DNA from: a virus
Virus record (IMG/VR): IMGVR_UViG_3300037194_000008
Span: 1-55,084 of that record
DNA length: 55,084 bases
Reading direction: 5' to 3' (one strand)
The notes under the pieces were generated by a model that had not been told where the DNA came from, did no database searches, and saw nothing but the letters and a program-made list of their open reading frames with translations. Numbering within the stretch: the first letter of the stretch is position 1; every line of letters starts with the position of its first letter. The translations under genes were made by a program, and so were the position numbers. Shown here one piece after another: positions 33,576-42,900 of this stretch.

Positions 33576-34133
33576 ATGGTTTCACACACACCTGGCGCCA
33601 AGAGGCGTATGGAGGAGAGGTTGAAGGGGCACCTCGACCGCAACCCCGAGGCGGCGTTGCGGTCGACACCTCGGCTCGCTCGCAACGACCGGACCACCCG
33701 TGCCAAGAAGGTGGTGGTGTTGCTGCCTGAACGTCGTGAGGATTATCTGATCCGCGAGGACGAGGCCCTCGTCTACTGGGAGCGCGAGGTCCGGCGTTAT
33801 GTCGACAAGGTCGTAGACCCTGTCCACGGGGACAGAATCGCCGCTCCCATGGTCTATGCCTGGAGCATGGGCCAAGAGATCGGCGCCGCGCCTGCGGAGG
33901 GCGGAGAGGGCGATTTGGCCCGCCTCAGGGGCAGCGGCGGCGTGGTCAACCCGGAGCTGCGCCGGATCAACAAGATCCTGCGCCATTACTTCGGTGCGCC
34001 GTACCGCTCGTTCATCCAGGGCCGGCAGTACCCGAACACCTATCGGGTGCACAAGGGCTACTACATCAAGTACCAGCCGCCGATGACGCTGACGCTGTAC
34101 GCCGAGTACCTGCTGAAGGTGCTCGTGCCTTAG
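33576..34133 (+). CDS. 185-aa basic protein, unknown
   Basis: Last rightward gene, ATG 33576 downstream of the strong terminator, with GGGGAGAAGGG some way upstream, so it probably has its own promoter or depends on readthrough. The N-terminal ~50 residues are Arg-rich and could bind nucleic acid; the C-terminus is Tyr-rich (YRSFIQGRQYPNTYRVHKGY). No family recognised. Its TAG (34131-34133) overlaps the TAA of the converging leftward gene. Confidence 0.65.
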   Translation: MVSHTPGAKRRMEERLKGHLDRNPEAALRSTPRLARNDRTTRAKKVVVLLPERREDYLIREDEALVYWEREVRRYVDKVVDPVHGDRIAAPMVYAWSMGQEIGAAPAEGGEGDLARLRGSGGVVNPELRRINKILRHYFGAPYRSFIQGRQYPNTYRVHKGYYIKYQPPMTLTLYAEYLLKVLVP

Positions 34134-34234
34134 CGGGCTCCACCCACGAGCATGAGGATCAGCTCGACGGTGAACCAGAGAGCGCCGGCGATGTAGAACC
34201 AAGCGGACAGGAAACCTACTGCGTTGGGATTCAT
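34130..34234 (-). CDS. 34-aa single-pass membrane peptide
   Basis: ATG at 34234 after AAGAGT, ending in TAA at 34130-34132, which overlaps the stop of the convergent gene. Residues about 5-29 form one hydrophobic segment. It is the last gene of the leftward arm. Too short to classify. Confidence 0.5.
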   Translation of the reverse strand: MNPNAVGFLSAWFYIAGALWFTVELILMLVGGAR

Positions 34235-34239
34235 ACTCT

Positions 34240-34554
34240 TCACAGTCGCATGCTTTCCGGCTCACGGTCAAGCTGCTCCTGATCGGAGATCGACCCTCCC
34301 TCGATGCGCTGGAAGACCAGGTTGATCGACGACAGGTCCTTGGCCATGATCGCCTGGAGGATCAGATCCGCGGCTGTGTGGTCCAGCACGTCCTTGCTGT
34401 CCTTCCAGATGGCTTGCACCTGACCGAACCGCTGGTTCCACAGCCACATGATCCTGGTGTCCAGGCTGGCCTGGTGGCTCTTGGGGATGCTGCTGCGGTA
34501 CGCCCTTCGCACCGGCACAGGCAGCGGCGCTGCGGTCGTGGCGAGCTCAGTCAT
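34240..34554 (-). CDS. Possible terminase small subunit (104 aa)
   Basis: Part of the gene group next to the large terminase. The C-terminal half has the sequence ADLILQAIMAKDLSSINLVFQRIEGG, close to the pattern seen in phage small-terminase-like or DUF5681-like proteins, where a short repeat of helices with a final Arg-x-x-Gly-Gly precedes the end. The N-terminus is Arg/Pro-rich and could bind DNA. Starts at ATG 34554, overlapping the preceding gene by eight bases, with GAGGAGGAAG upstream. Position downstream and not upstream of the large subunit is unusual; the assignment is tentative. Confidence 0.4.
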   Translation of the reverse strand: MTELATTAAPLPVPVRRAYRSSIPKSHQASLDTRIMWLWNQRFGQVQAIWKDSKDVLDHTAADLILQAIMAKDLSSINLVFQRIEGGSISDQEQLDREPESMRL

Positions 34555-34870
34555 TGACTTCCTCCTCAGAAAAATTTTCAGCCGGTGCGATCTGCTTCTC
34601 TGTGAGGTCGATGAACTCGAGCTCTACCGATTCACGGGTGGCCGGGTGGGAGCCGGCACGGCGCCGGCCGACCAGTCGATTGAAGATCATGGTGCGCGCC
34701 TTGTTCGCTCGACTCAGTGAACCACGGACGTCGGGGTCGGCACTGTTGGCGATCTCGAACAGCGTGCGGGCGATGAGCTCATGCGTGGGTACCTGCGTGA
34801 GCTCAGTCGTCTGCATCGTTGGGTAGTCGGCAGCACGCTGCAGCGCCTGCTTGATGGTGACGTGCCTCAT
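34547..34870 (-). CDS. 107-aa hypothetical protein
   Basis: The start at ATG 34870 overlaps the previous stop (ATGA) and has GGAGG nine bases upstream; in-frame upstream codons run through the preceding gene and were rejected. Mostly helical, basic in the middle, acidic at the end. The last residues are encoded by an unusual A/T tract (34570-34578). No family recognised. Confidence 0.65.
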   Translation of the reverse strand: MRHVTIKQALQRAADYPTMQTTELTQVPTHELIARTLFEIANSADPDVRGSLSRANKARTMIFNRLVGRRRAGSHPATRESVELEFIDLTEKQIAPAENFSEEEVND

Positions 34871-34983
34871 CCCTTGTGACCTCCGCACTGCTCCTCGAAC
34901 TCCAGCAGGCCCTCGGAGCTCACCCAGGTATGCGCATCGTGCGGCTGGGTCTGGCCGCACCACTGGTTCTCGATGTCCGTCAT
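34867..34983 (-). CDS. 38-aa Cys/His microprotein
   Basis: ATG 34983 and stop 34867 overlap both neighbours. WCGQ...H...H at the front and CGGHKG at the end give a C-H/C-H set that could bind one zinc ion. Similar tiny proteins are common near actinophage terminases. Function unknown. Confidence 0.55.
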   Translation of the reverse strand: MTDIENQWCGQTQPHDAHTWVSSEGLLEFEEQCGGHKG

Positions 34984-35150
34984 CTTCGTCCCCTACTCGT
35001 GAGGTGCCATGCTCCGCACTTGGGGCAGCGGTAGCACCTGCATTCTCGTCTCTTCCTGTTGCCGCGGTTGGCTTTCAGTACTGCGTCGACGATAGCCATC
35101 CGTGCGCCGATCTCGTCGAACTTGACCTTCTGACACTTCTCATCGCTCAC
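34980..35150 (-). CDS. 56-aa zinc-ribbon protein
   Basis: GTG 35150 overlaps the terminase stop. After a helical N-terminus it has C-x-C and CPKCGAWHLT, matching small actinophage proteins with a YxCPxCGxWHLTS ending. It probably binds zinc and nucleic acid. Confidence 0.65.
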   Translation of the reverse strand: MSDEKCQKVKFDEIGARMAIVDAVLKANRGNRKRRECRCYRCPKCGAWHLTSRGRR

Positions 35151-36673
35151 CGCCAGACTCCCGTCCAATCCTCGGTGTAGTTGACCGCCTCCTGCGGAGC
35201 ACCCGATGGGTTGTCGTACAGCTGGCGCCCGAAGAAGTCGAGCTCCTTGGTGGCCTGGACCGCATAGCGGTAGGCGTCCATCATGTGCGAGTACTTGTCG
35301 TGCAGCGGCTTGCTGGTCCATTCCTGGAGCTTGGTGTTGAACTCGTACTTGTAGTTCTCCAGGCACTCCAGGAACCACTGGCAGTTGCCAGGATCGACGG
35401 CGCTGCCCGGGATCAGGAGGCCCGACTCGAGCTCGATGTCCGCCTCTGGGTTGGCGTGGATGATCGTGTTGTACAGATTCATCCGACCCTGCTGGATGTC
35501 CGTGATCAGATCGAAGTCTCCCTGCCGAGAGCCGGGGATCTTCCAGACCTTGTTGCTCTTGGCCAGCACGGCGACGTTGGGGAACTTCTTCCTCATCATG
35601 TCGGCCGGCGTGGTGTTGACCGCCTTCTCGTGGTGGTCGCCATCCCAGGGCAGGATCATCAGGGCCACCCGGTTGAACCAGTGCTTCTCGCGCAGCAGGT
35701 CCACGTACTCGGGCAGCGCACGCCCGTGGCCCTCGCCGCAGTCGTAGATGAACATGCGGTTGTTGAACCACTGGAAGGCGATCCAGGCTGTGGCGTCCGA
35801 GTGGATGCCGGAGGCGCCGATGTCGAACACCACGTAGACCGGGTAGTCGGGGTGGAGGTTGAAGATGTGCGCGCGCTTGTCCGCGAGCAGCTGCATGTAC
35901 GCCTCGCCGTAGACAGCCGCGGCGTCCATCTCCTCGAACGAGCAGTGGTACTCCTGCTCGAACATGCGGTCGTTGCCGAACCGCTTCAGGTACGTGTGGC
36001 GCAGGCGCTCGAGCTCAGCCTCGGTGAGCACCGGCGGCAGGCCGTGCTCCTTCATCATGGCGTTGATGTCGTCGATGGTCCGGATGATGACCTGGGCCTC
36101 GGGGTTGTGCTTGACCGACTCCATCAGCTGCCACAGCGGGTTCTTCCGCCGGCCACGCGGAGTGCTCACGGCCATCAGCCGCTTCTTCTCAGCTCGGTTC
36201 TCGAGGATGGGGAGCAGACGCGGGATCGGGTCTTCCTTGGAGAACAGCGCGAGCTCGGTGATCGTGTAGTCCTGGAAGGACGTGCCGACACCGGACTTGT
36301 CCTGGCCGCTCTGGAAGTAGCCCTGGAGCTTGAGCCGGCTCTTGTTCGAGAAGCGGCCCTCCATGACGGTGGCTTTCCAGTCGACGAGCTCGGGCGGCAC
36401 GTTGTCCTGCAGGCCCTGGATGTACTGCTGGGTCACCGGGTCGATGTAGGTCTTGTCCCAGAGGATGTCCCGGATCATCGGGTTGTTCAGGCTGATGTAG
36501 ACGCCTGTGGTCTTGGGCGTGCGGAGGCGGGCCTCGCACTGCTCCATGGATGCTGCGACGTCCTTGCCCGTCTGGCGTGGCAGGACGGCAATGCCGTACC
36601 TCTTCGAGCGCCACATCTGGTGGAGCTCGGCTTGGTAGGGCCGTGGCCGATAGTAAACCGGGAAGACGGCCAC
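35147..36673 (-). CDS. Terminase large subunit
   Basis: A 508-residue packaging motor. GTG 36673 follows AAGGAGGTAGGACC. The ATPase has the adenine-binding/Walker A segment LPRQTGKD (31-38, K37) and a Walker B-like ITELALF with its Glu near residue 137. The C-terminal RNase H-like nuclease shows an Asp in VVFDIGASG and a later Asp in SHMMDAYRYA. Length fits. It cuts concatemeric DNA and pumps it into the prohead through the portal. It lies far from portal on the linear map because the late arm continues around the circle. Confidence 0.9.
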   Translation of the reverse strand: MAVFPVYYRPRPYQAELHQMWRSKRYGIAVLPRQTGKDVAASMEQCEARLRTPKTTGVYISLNNPMIRDILWDKTYIDPVTQQYIQGLQDNVPPELVDWKATVMEGRFSNKSRLKLQGYFQSGQDKSGVGTSFQDYTITELALFSKEDPIPRLLPILENRAEKKRLMAVSTPRGRRKNPLWQLMESVKHNPEAQVIIRTIDDINAMMKEHGLPPVLTEAELERLRHTYLKRFGNDRMFEQEYHCSFEEMDAAAVYGEAYMQLLADKRAHIFNLHPDYPVYVVFDIGASGIHSDATAWIAFQWFNNRMFIYDCGEGHGRALPEYVDLLREKHWFNRVALMILPWDGDHHEKAVNTTPADMMRKKFPNVAVLAKSNKVWKIPGSRQGDFDLITDIQQGRMNLYNTIIHANPEADIELESGLLIPGSAVDPGNCQWFLECLENYKYEFNTKLQEWTSKPLHDKYSHMMDAYRYAVQATKELDFFGRQLYDNPSGAPQEAVNYTEDWTGVWR

Positions 36674-36688
36674 GGTCCTACCTCCTTG

Positions 36689-36793
36689 TTACTCGGGTTC
36701 GCCGTCCGTCTTGTCGTCCGCGCCATTGAGCTCGCGGAAGAGACGGGCAACCTTGGTCAGATACGCCTGACCCTCTTCGCTGATCTCAGCCAT
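36689..36793 (-). CDS. 34-aa acidic protein, unknown
   Basis: ATG 36793 is preceded by AGGAGGAACC. Acidic helix, no cysteines. Lies 15 bases before the terminase start. Supported only by ribosome site and position. Confidence 0.5.
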   Translation of the reverse strand: MAEISEEGQAYLTKVARLFRELNGADDKTDGEPE

Positions 36794-36801
36794 GGTTCCT
36801 C

Positions 36802-37029
36802 CTACTTGAGTGTTCCCATGAATCCTAGCGACAGTCGACGCTGAAGACCGTGAATCATGGCCAACTGCGCTTCCTCAGGGATGCTGGCGCTGAGCTCGTG
36901 GGCCTGCACCAGGAGATCGCGCATGGCCACCAGCTCGGCCCGAGTCTCGACGAGCTCGGTGCGGAGCTTGATGACATCGCGCTTCGCCTGGCGCTCCTCC
37001 TTGGAGGCCTGGGACATTGGCTTGCTCAT
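36802..37029 (-). CDS. 75-aa coiled-coil protein
   Basis: The start at ATG 37029 follows AAGGTGAAGCG and overlaps the upstream stop by four bases. A continuous charged helix with heptad Leu/Val/Met positions (about 15-50). Could be a small terminase-associated or scaffolding factor; unknown. Confidence 0.6.
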   Translation of the reverse strand: MSKPMSQASKEERQAKRDVIKLRTELVETRAELVAMRDLLVQAHELSASIPEEAQLAMIHGLQRRLSLGFMGTLK

Positions 37030-37100
37030 CGCTTCACCTTGATGTCCTGGCACCCGCAGGTGGACTGGTTGCACTTGCACGCACACGTTGCTGGGCACAT
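37026..37100 (-). CDS. 24-aa six-cysteine microprotein
   Basis: ATG 37100 is one base after the stop of the gene at 37102, and its own stop overlaps the next ATG, so it is tightly coupled on both sides. Six cysteines at positions 2, 6, 8, 10, 15 and 17 in 24 residues (CPATCACKC...CGC) suggest a metallothionein-like metal cluster or a disulfide knot. Very unusual for a late-arm gene. Confidence 0.55.
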   Translation of the reverse strand: MCPATCACKCNQSTCGCQDIKVKR

Positions 37101-37101
37101 G

Positions 37102-38172
37102 TCAGATCCTGATGTTCTCGTAGCCCTTGCCGATGGTGCCGAACAGGGTGGAGTAGTCCTCCTCCTGTGAGGCGGCACCGGCCTTGGAGACGACGCCGGC
37201 CTGCGGCGGGTCCTCCTTCGGCTTCGGCTCTGTCGTCTTGTCGTCGTCCGGCTTCGGCTCGTCGGCCTTGGGCGCGGGCTTGGCTGCCCGGTCCGCTGCC
37301 ACCTGCGCACGGATGTTGTTGACCAGGCCCTGGACTGGGATCGACCAGCCGTGGAGCTTGCCTTCGACCCGCATCTCGTACGGCTGTGCCATCTTGACGA
37401 AGGCATCGGCCAGCTCCTTGTCGAAGGTGGCTGAGCCGGGCACGAGATCCGGGTTGTTTTGGAACAGCTCGAGGCTGGCATGCGCCGTCTCGAACAGCGC
37501 CGAGTTCTCTTCGATCGCCTTGGTCGCACGAGACGAGACCTCTTCGACGAGGAGCTGCTTCGTGGCGTCCTGCCATTCCTTGGCGTCCGCGGAGTCCTTG
37601 AGCCGCTCCATCCCCTTGCCCGTGGTGCTGGGTACCTCGACACCGACGAGCATCCGGGGGTGGAGCTCGATGGCCTCGAAGTGCTTGGGGAATTCCTTGC
37701 GGACCTCGTCGAGTGCGTCGTCCTTGAAGGACTTGGTCACCTTCTCCTCGAAGGCCGTGCTCAGTTCCCCGAGCTCGGTCTTCAGCTGGGTAGCGTCCTT
37801 CGTCCAGTTCTCAGGTCGGTCTCCACCGGCACCCGCATCTCCAGCCGCCTGTGATCCGACTGATTCTCCGGTGTCACCGGCAGCCCCCTCAGCCGGTACC
37901 TCCGGCTTTCCGTCCTCTCCTGCAGCCGGTGCTCCAGCATCTGCTGGCTTTGGCTCAGTTCCTTCAGGAGCAGCAGCTGCCGATCCTGTTGCACCAGCAT
38001 CAGCTGCAGCCGCAGCTCCTCCCTCGGCAGCCTTCTCGTCACCCTCTTCAGCGACCAGCGTGTCCATGAGAGCAGCAAACGCTGCGTCACCCTGAGGCGG
38101 AAGAACGATGGCGTCCTTGTCGTCGTCCGCTGCCGGAGGCGCGTCAGTTGCAGCCGGAGCGTCCCCACTCAC
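37102..38172 (-). CDS. Acidic Ala/Pro-rich protein, candidate scaffolding protein
   Basis: A 356-residue protein from GTG 38172 in a GTGA overlap. The first ~120 residues are Ala/Gly/Asp/Glu-rich and disordered, the middle (about 120-290) is helical, and the end is Lys/Pro/Glu-rich. Acidic, low-complexity helical proteins with disordered ends are typical of scaffolding or internal assembly proteins, and no other scaffold candidate is evident. It is far from the capsid gene on the map, which weakens the case. Confidence 0.4.
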   Translation of the reverse strand: MSGDAPAATDAPPAADDDKDAIVLPPQGDAAFAALMDTLVAEEGDEKAAEGGAAAAADAGATGSAAAAPEGTEPKPADAGAPAAGEDGKPEVPAEGAAGDTGESVGSQAAGDAGAGGDRPENWTKDATQLKTELGELSTAFEEKVTKSFKDDALDEVRKEFPKHFEAIELHPRMLVGVEVPSTTGKGMERLKDSADAKEWQDATKQLLVEEVSSRATKAIEENSALFETAHASLELFQNNPDLVPGSATFDKELADAFVKMAQPYEMRVEGKLHGWSIPVQGLVNNIRAQVAADRAAKPAPKADEPKPDDDKTTEPKPKEDPPQAGVVSKAGAASQEEDYSTLFGTIGKGYENIRI

Positions 38173-38831
38173 CGGTCACCCCTGAATTCCTGGAGCGCCT
38201 CCTGGAGCTCGAGCTGATCGTCCTCGGTGAAGACGAACCCGATCTGGTCGAGGAAGTTCACCAGGCCGGTCTGGCTGAAGAACATCTTGTGGACCTCGGA
38301 GATCGCCGCGAGTTCGATGTGGGCATGCTTGTGGGTGCAGTCCCAGTCGAGCTCCCACTGCAGAATCGCCTGCTGCCAGAGCAACAGGAGGTTCTTGTAG
38401 ACGTCGGCGTTTTGCTCCCGGTCGGCCTCGGCATCGAGGTGCGACAGCGGGTCGTTGTCCGGCGTGCGAGCGGCTTCGATCTCCGCCTCGAGGATCGCGC
38501 TGAGCTCAGCGATCTTGCCGAAGTACCGATCCCGGTAGACCTCCATCTCCTGGACCGAGATGGCCGGCCAGGTCGACGTGACCCGGGAAGCCCACTGCGG
38601 CTGGACGCGCTTGATGGCCTCGTCCTTGGCCGGAGCGATCACTTCGCGCCACACCTGCAGAAGCGTGTGGTAGGTCGGAGGCTCGGCGAGCAGCTTGGCC
38701 AGATCGTTCTGGTCCTGCTCGGTGAACTCGGTGCTCTCCTCGACCAGCCTCAGCGGAGCCGCTGTTGCTTCGGCGGTGGGGGCAGCGACAGTCGCGTTGC
38801 CCTCGTCGTCGGTGATGATGTCATCGGACAT
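38169..38831 (-). CDS. 220-aa late protein, unknown
   Basis: The start at ATG 38831 follows GAGGGGAATCCCAA and overlaps the previous gene by 11 bases. An acidic Ala-rich N-terminus is followed by a helical, Trp-rich core (LLLLWQQAILQWELDWDCTHKHAH about 145-170). A virion or assembly role is likely from its place between the nozzle and terminase genes. No family recognised. Confidence 0.65.
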   Translation of the reverse strand: MSDDIITDDEGNATVAAPTAEATAAPLRLVEESTEFTEQDQNDLAKLLAEPPTYHTLLQVWREVIAPAKDEAIKRVQPQWASRVTSTWPAISVQEMEVYRDRYFGKIAELSAILEAEIEAARTPDNDPLSHLDAEADREQNADVYKNLLLLWQQAILQWELDWDCTHKHAHIELAAISEVHKMFFSQTGLVNFLDQIGFVFTEDDQLELQEALQEFRGDR

Positions 38832-39579
38832 TTGGGATTCCCCTCGCTGCGAGCATGCGCTCGCGATCTTCATCTTCGATCGCCTGGATGACGGATCGGA
38901 TGTCGTAGCACAGCACGTTCTCGACGTACTTGCGCTTGACCTGCCACGGCACCCGCTCGGGTCCACCGTAGAAGTTGTTGACCTCGAAGAAGTCGAAGCC
39001 CTCGGACCCGTTGTAGCAGACCACCTTGAAGGGGAACCGCGGGTCCTTGTAGATGCCGACCTGGTAGGACGGCAGTGTGATGCGGACTTCCGAAGGCCGG
39101 CTCTCTGAGCCAGCCACTTCGAACTCCTCGACGTAGTCGCCGTTCTGGGTCGTGACCTTCTTCACGCCCGGGTCGTTGTAGCGCAGCACGCGCCGGCCAC
39201 GAGGCTTGGCGAAGCTCGGCTTCGTCACTTCCTCCTGGTACCAGATGCGGCCGGTCTCCGGGTCTGTCCGGATCGGCTCGTCATCGGCGAGCGTGTTGAG
39301 TCGCTGACCCGCCACCTCGTTGGGATCTCGAGGTGCGACGGGCGGTGGCCGGCGCGTCGGACCCTTGTCGACCGGAGGGACCGAAGAGGACGCCTGAGAC
39401 GATGTGGGTCGCGGCGCCCTCTCCGGAGCCGGAGGTGTGGGTGCGGCTACTGGCTGTTCAGGCTGCTTGAAGCGGCGGTCATACTCACGCTGCAGGTCTT
39501 CGCCCTTGAGGTTGACGTACGGGGCATCGAACTCGAACCCGTCTTCCTTGAGCGCCTGGTAGAGCTCGTGCTTCTTCAT
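38821..39579 (-). CDS. 252-aa late protein, unknown
   Basis: I place the start at ATG 39579 (CTAAGGACCAGC upstream). The open frame extends 55 codons further but would run into the repeat element and lacks a ribosome site. The first ~35 residues look like a small helical domain (KKHELYQALKEDGFEF), then a Pro-rich linker, then a beta-rich C-terminal domain. First gene after the duplicated non-coding element. Function unknown. Confidence 0.65.
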   Translation of the reverse strand: MKKHELYQALKEDGFEFDAPYVNLKGEDLQREYDRRFKQPEQPVAAPTPPAPERAPRPTSSQASSSVPPVDKGPTRRPPPVAPRDPNEVAGQRLNTLADDEPIRTDPETGRIWYQEEVTKPSFAKPRGRRVLRYNDPGVKKVTTQNGDYVEEFEVAGSESRPSEVRITLPSYQVGIYKDPRFPFKVVCYNGSEGFDFFEVNNFYGGPERVPWQVKRKYVENVLCYDIRSVIQAIEDEDRERMLAARGIPNVR

Positions 39580-39698
39580 GCTGGTCCTTAGGTGAGTCAG
39601 AACTTCGTTCTGCTGCAATGTAGCACCAACTGAAAGCTTTGACATCAGATGCCGGCACATGGGGCGTGTCGGTTGAGCGGCGCGGTTCGGGGGCATGT

Positions 39699-39904
39699 AG
39701 TCACCCCCGAGGGTGACTGCGCTCTGGCCCTGGAACCGCAGCAAAAAATTCAGCTGTAGTCATGCAGTCACCCCAAAGCCGGTAACCCCTGTCACTACTC
39801 ATCTATTTTTGAGGGTGACTGCTGACTACATCAACGATTTTCCCTGGAATGGCAGGGCAAAACCGCAGTCACCCCCGCCCTGACTGCAGGGTGACTGCAT
39901 GACT
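39699..39904. repeat. Duplicated non-coding element, copy B
   Basis: Same layout as copy A: hairpin AGTCACCC-CCGA-GGGTGACT (39699-39718), then a part bounded by AGTCATGCAGTCACCC (39758-39773) and GGGTGACTGCATGACT (39889-39904) with internal GGGTGACTGC and GCAGTCACCC. CGGTAACCCCTGT and GTGACTGCTGACTACA are shared word for word with copy A. It occupies the 347-bp gap between the nozzle gene and the gene at 39579, the only large gap in the leftward arm, and also contains an AAAAAATT tract (39743-39750). Confidence 0.75.
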
Positions 39905-39926
39905 GCGCGCAATTCGCGCGTAATTC

Positions 39927-42900
39927 CTACGGCCGCCGCGGGTCGTTGGTCGGGATCGGCACGCCGTTGTCGGTCGTGCGCATGTTCCAGTTCTCACTGG
40001 CCCTGCCGTACTCGAACGTCTCGACCGAACCGTTCTCGAAGCCCGTGTTGACGCTGACCGGCGTGTAGCGGTACTGCAGCAGGTTGACCTGACCCTCGCT
40101 GTGCAGCACCGTCTCGTCGTCCTCGTCGAGCACCGAGCCTGCGTAGGTGTACCACTGCTGCATCTGCCGGCGGACGAGCAGCTGATCCTCGAGATCGAAC
40201 GGCAGATTGTGCAGCAGGTCCGGATCGTTGAAGTCCCGGGTCAGCTTGTTCTTGTCGATGGCCTTGCCGTTGATGTCCCAGCCTCGGATGCCCCAGCGCA
40301 TGGTGCCGCGGAAGTTCCCGAGGCTCATGCCCACCTGCTGCAGGTTGCACCAAGCGTCGTGAGCTCGGTTCGCTCCCTGGGTGTTGGTCTCGAAGTACCA
40401 CGGGATGTAGCGGCTCTTGATCTTGTCGTCGTCATCCCGGTCGACGTACTCGTCATCGCTGGCTTCCGGGTCCAGGTAGAACAGGCCCTGCTCGGTGATG
40501 ACGCTCATGTAGACCTGGCCGTTGAACTCGATCTTGCGCAAGCTGACGGCCGGGATCAGGAAGCGGGACCAGGTGCCGCCCTCGCTGCCGGCGTCATGCA
40601 CCCAGATCTCGTTGCCGTTGCAACCCTCCGGCACCTGCTCCCCGTCCGGGTTGTTCACGACGTAGTAGATCCGCTTGTCCAGCTGCGAGCTGACGATCTT
40701 GCCCTTCTGCTGCAGCTGCACCCACTTGTTCTCGATCTGGTCGGTGATCGACTTGTGGTTGATGTTGTAGTTCGTCGCCGTGCTCTTCATGAGCTGGTCG
40801 TCGAGCGGGTGGTACAGCGCGTTGTTGAAGACCTCGACACCGTACGGGCTCACCGTGCCAGGTGTGGCCGTGGTCTCCTCGAAGCCCATGATCGGCGTTG
40901 CGTCCGACTGGCTGGTCACCTCTGCCGGCGCCATGTAGAAGCCGGTGCTGTGCCCATCTGTACCGACGCACAGGATCGTCAAGGTGTCCACAGACTGTGG
41001 GTTCTGCCAGAGCTTGACGACCGCCGGGATGTAGAGGTTGCCGAAGGTGAGCGTCTTGTAGCCGCCGCCTCGGCTGGCGGTGAAGTTGGTGTAGTCGCCC
41101 TGGAAGTTGGACGACCACCGGATCACCGCGGCAGCGAGCGGGTCCTTCACGATGATCATGCGATCGGCAGCGACCAGGCCCTGGCCACCGTGGCTCGGGT
41201 TCGAGTAGTTGTACCGGGTAGTCAGCGCCGGCAGGGGCGCCACATCCTCGGGCGTGATGAGCTCAGGGGTGATCCGAGCCCAGCCGCTGGTGTCGTACAG
41301 CGAGCTCGAGGAGAGCTCCTTGTGCGCCACCTTGATGGCCGTCGCCGGCACGGCAGCCTGGTCCGACCAGGTGAACACGTACAGGTTCCAGCCGGTGGCC
41401 TCGGCAGCGATGGCCGCATCGAACACAGCCTCGGGCATGTAGGCCACGAGCTGGTCGGCGCAGGCGTTCGGGTCAGACGTCGCACCGCCGGCGGGCGTCA
41501 GCCAGAGCCACTCCTCCCACGTCCGCTGCACCCGCACCACGGTGGCCTGCGAGGGCGCGCTCTCACCGACCTGGTTCTCGAAGGTGTAGAAGAAGCCGAA
41601 GCTGACGTCGTTGAGGTTGGGCGTGCCGTCCGAGATCAGCGTGGCATCGCCAGGCGTGGCCGCGGTGGGCGGCAGCGTCTGAGTGCCGGCGTACGTGCGG
41701 TGCTCCGACGTGCTGTTGTTCTGGTCACCAGACCAGATGTAGACCTCGGTGGTGGTGTCATCGCCGTCACCGTCGAAGTAGTCCGGCAGAGCGCCGACTC
41801 CGTAAGCGGCAATGCCCTCGTCGAGGAACACCGACTCGCCACGGTCGAGGCTGTAGACAATCGGGATGGCGATGGCCCGGGTCGCGCCGGCCGGCGCCGC
41901 CGCCGAGTGGGAGACACGGACCCAGGCATCTTCGGTCAGGGCAGTGGCTGCACCAGCTGCGCTCTGCGAGATGAAGGTGCCCGCTGCGTCGTACCAGTTG
42001 ATGACGACTCGAGCGGTCGAGCCAGCCTGGTTGGCATAGAACTCGAACGCCGCATAGACCGTGGCCAGCGCAGTGACCGAGATCTTCGGCGACTGGTAGA
42101 TGTAGGCGTCCACCGGCGGGTGGTAGTACGACTCACTCTTCTCCGCCGTCCCGGCCCAGAAGTAGTTGGCTCCAGAGTCCCCGGAGAAGAACGTCTTCGA
42201 CTCGGTCGACTTGCAGAAGATGATGTTGCGGAAGAGGATCGCCTGGCCACCCACGCCCTGAGCTGTGGCCTTGCCACCGAGCAGCACCTTGGCGTACGTG
42301 GCGCCAGCAGGGCTGGTGAAGACCGATGAGGTCTTGACGCCTGTGCCGACCGCGAAGTCCTGGGCGAAGGACTTGTTCGCCATGTACTTGCCGGTCGAGT
42401 CGTAGAACAGGACCTGCAGGCGCGGTGCCATCTTCGTGTAGCCGGTGACGTTGAAGGACACCTGGTACTTGGTGCTGGGCTTGATCACCGCCGACTTGTT
42501 GGCGTACGCCATGCCGATGCTGCCGACGGGAGCGTTGGGCGCGTTGACTTCGATCGTGTCGCCGGAGACCTCGCGCTTCCACCCTGCTGAGTTGGTGACA
42601 ATGCCCCAGTCGCCCAGCACCGGCGTGCCTCCAGTGGGCAGTGGCCGCGGCTGCAGGTTGGTCCGGGTCGGCGTGCCCTCGAGCTTCATCGAGGTCGTGC
42701 CGCTCTTGAAGGTGGTGGACTCCAGCGCATGGGCCGAGAGGCTGCCGTCTGTCCACGCGCCGGCATTGGTCATGGCCGGATCGGTGATCCGGTTGAAGAC
42801 GGTGCTGAGCAGGCTGCCCGTGATCCACGTCGAGTTGGGGTGCACGACGGTGAGCTTGTCCGTGGCGTCCCAGTTCGGGCGTTCGATCGAGATGATCTTC

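Noticed and set aside
39580-39744. N-terminal extension of the gene at 38821-39579
   Set aside because: It would cross the non-coding repeat element; the ATG at 39579 has a good ribosome site, the upstream codons do not.
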